Source: Gammaproteobacteria bacterium
GTDB lineage: Bacteria > Pseudomonadota > Gammaproteobacteria > Competibacterales > Competibacteraceae
Assembly: GCA_020047885.1 (NCBI GenBank)
Contig: JAIFNF010000191.1
Coordinates: 1 to 6,617, forward strand
Direction: 5' to 3'
DNA: 6,617 nt
Part shown: piece by piece, positions 6,449 through 6,617 of the stretch
How the letters are laid out: each line of letters opens with the position of its first letter
Numbering within the stretch: position 1 is the stretch's first letter
Translations under genes and position numbers: made by a program
Notes under the pieces: model-generated
The model's input: the letters and a program-made list of their open reading frames with translations, nothing else
The model's database searches: none
What the model was told of the DNA's origin: nothing

Positions 6449-6537
6449 AGCTGCACGGCAATCTTGAGCAACGGGACGGGACGCTGCGATCTAAGGCAAC
6501 TCGCAAAAAATAGTCCCACACCCTTCCGCAGGGCAAT

Positions 6538-6609
6538 CGCATTAAAATTTATTTAAAAATCAAGTAATTATTAAAATTACTTTTGTAATTTTTATGTTGT
6601 TATTTTAAC
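6538..6609. other. Very AT-rich tract
   Basis: After more than 6 kb of GC-rich DNA the composition changes sharply at about 6538, to long runs of A and T with only a few G or C. No reading frame or known RNA gene is visible. It may be an intergenic region, a silenced foreign segment, or the flank of the next gene beyond the window. It contains the two hairpins listed separately. Confidence 0.7.
6562..6592. repeat. Two overlapping inverted repeats able to form alternative hairpins
   Basis: AAGTAATT (6562-6569) pairs perfectly with AATTACTT (6575-6582) across a five-base loop. AAAATTAC (6573-6580) pairs perfectly with GTAATTTT (6585-6592) across TTTT. The two stems share 6575-6580, so only one can form at a time. 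Both are AT-rich and thus weak. A protein-binding palindrome, an attenuator-like switch or chance in biased sequence are all possible. Confidence 0.45.
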
Positions 6610-6617
6610 GACCTTGC

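Noticed and set aside
6521..6533. CCCT/AGGG inverted repeat as a terminator
   Set aside because: The stem has only four pairs and no T run follows directly on either strand.
6293..6556. Plus-strand frame over the AraC remnant and AT-rich tract
   Set aside because: The minus strand gives clear AraC helix-turn-helix similarity, while the plus-strand translation resembles nothing.

Overview
This GC-rich window holds most of one operon for an N-type rotary ATPase (N-ATPase), the divergent, horizontally spread relative of F-type ATP synthases. The order on the + strand is beta (3' part only), epsilon, AtpQ, AtpR, a, c, b/delta-like, alpha, gamma. This is the diagnostic atpDCQRBEFAG order: beta and epsilon come first, the two small membrane proteins AtpQ and AtpR sit between epsilon and a, there is no separate delta gene, and the b subunit is enlarged. 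The gene order and the GC-rich, proteobacterial-looking proteins suggest a gamma- or betaproteobacterium. That is inference; no taxonomic marker is present. Such organisms usually carry a normal F-type ATP synthase elsewhere, which this window cannot show.

Layout: positions 1-591 are the C-terminal 196 codons of beta (atpD). Positions 566-970 are epsilon (atpC), 963-1301 atpQ, 1294-1611 atpR, 1595-2290 subunit a (atpB), 2319-2600 subunit c (atpE), 2604-3428 b with a delta-like C-terminus (atpF), 3425-4972 alpha (atpA), and 4975-5970 gamma (atpG). The genes overlap or are separated by at most 28 bases, so they must be transcribed together and are probably translationally coupled. The promoter lies upstream of the window. 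Alpha and beta form the catalytic head, gamma and epsilon the central stalk, the b/delta-like protein the peripheral stalk, and a plus the c ring the ion path. AtpQ and AtpR are accessory membrane proteins, probably for assembly or ion handling.

The operon ends abruptly at about position 5850. Native gamma similarity stops there and the reading frame runs on through foreign DNA. That DNA is about 120 bases resembling a fragment of a cyclic beta-1,2-glucan synthase (NdvB-type) gene in another frame, followed by the N-terminal part of an IS1182-like transposase in a third frame. Next comes a minus-strand remnant of an AraC-family regulator. The window closes with about 75 bases of very AT-rich DNA that can form two overlapping, mutually exclusive hairpins. 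Positions 5851-6617 are therefore a graveyard of gene fragments joined by recombination or insertion-sequence activity.

No wholly new system is evident. The points most worth following are the mosaic junction at the gamma 3' end, the two-glutamate ion site and altered glycine motif of the c subunit, and the b/delta-like fusion.
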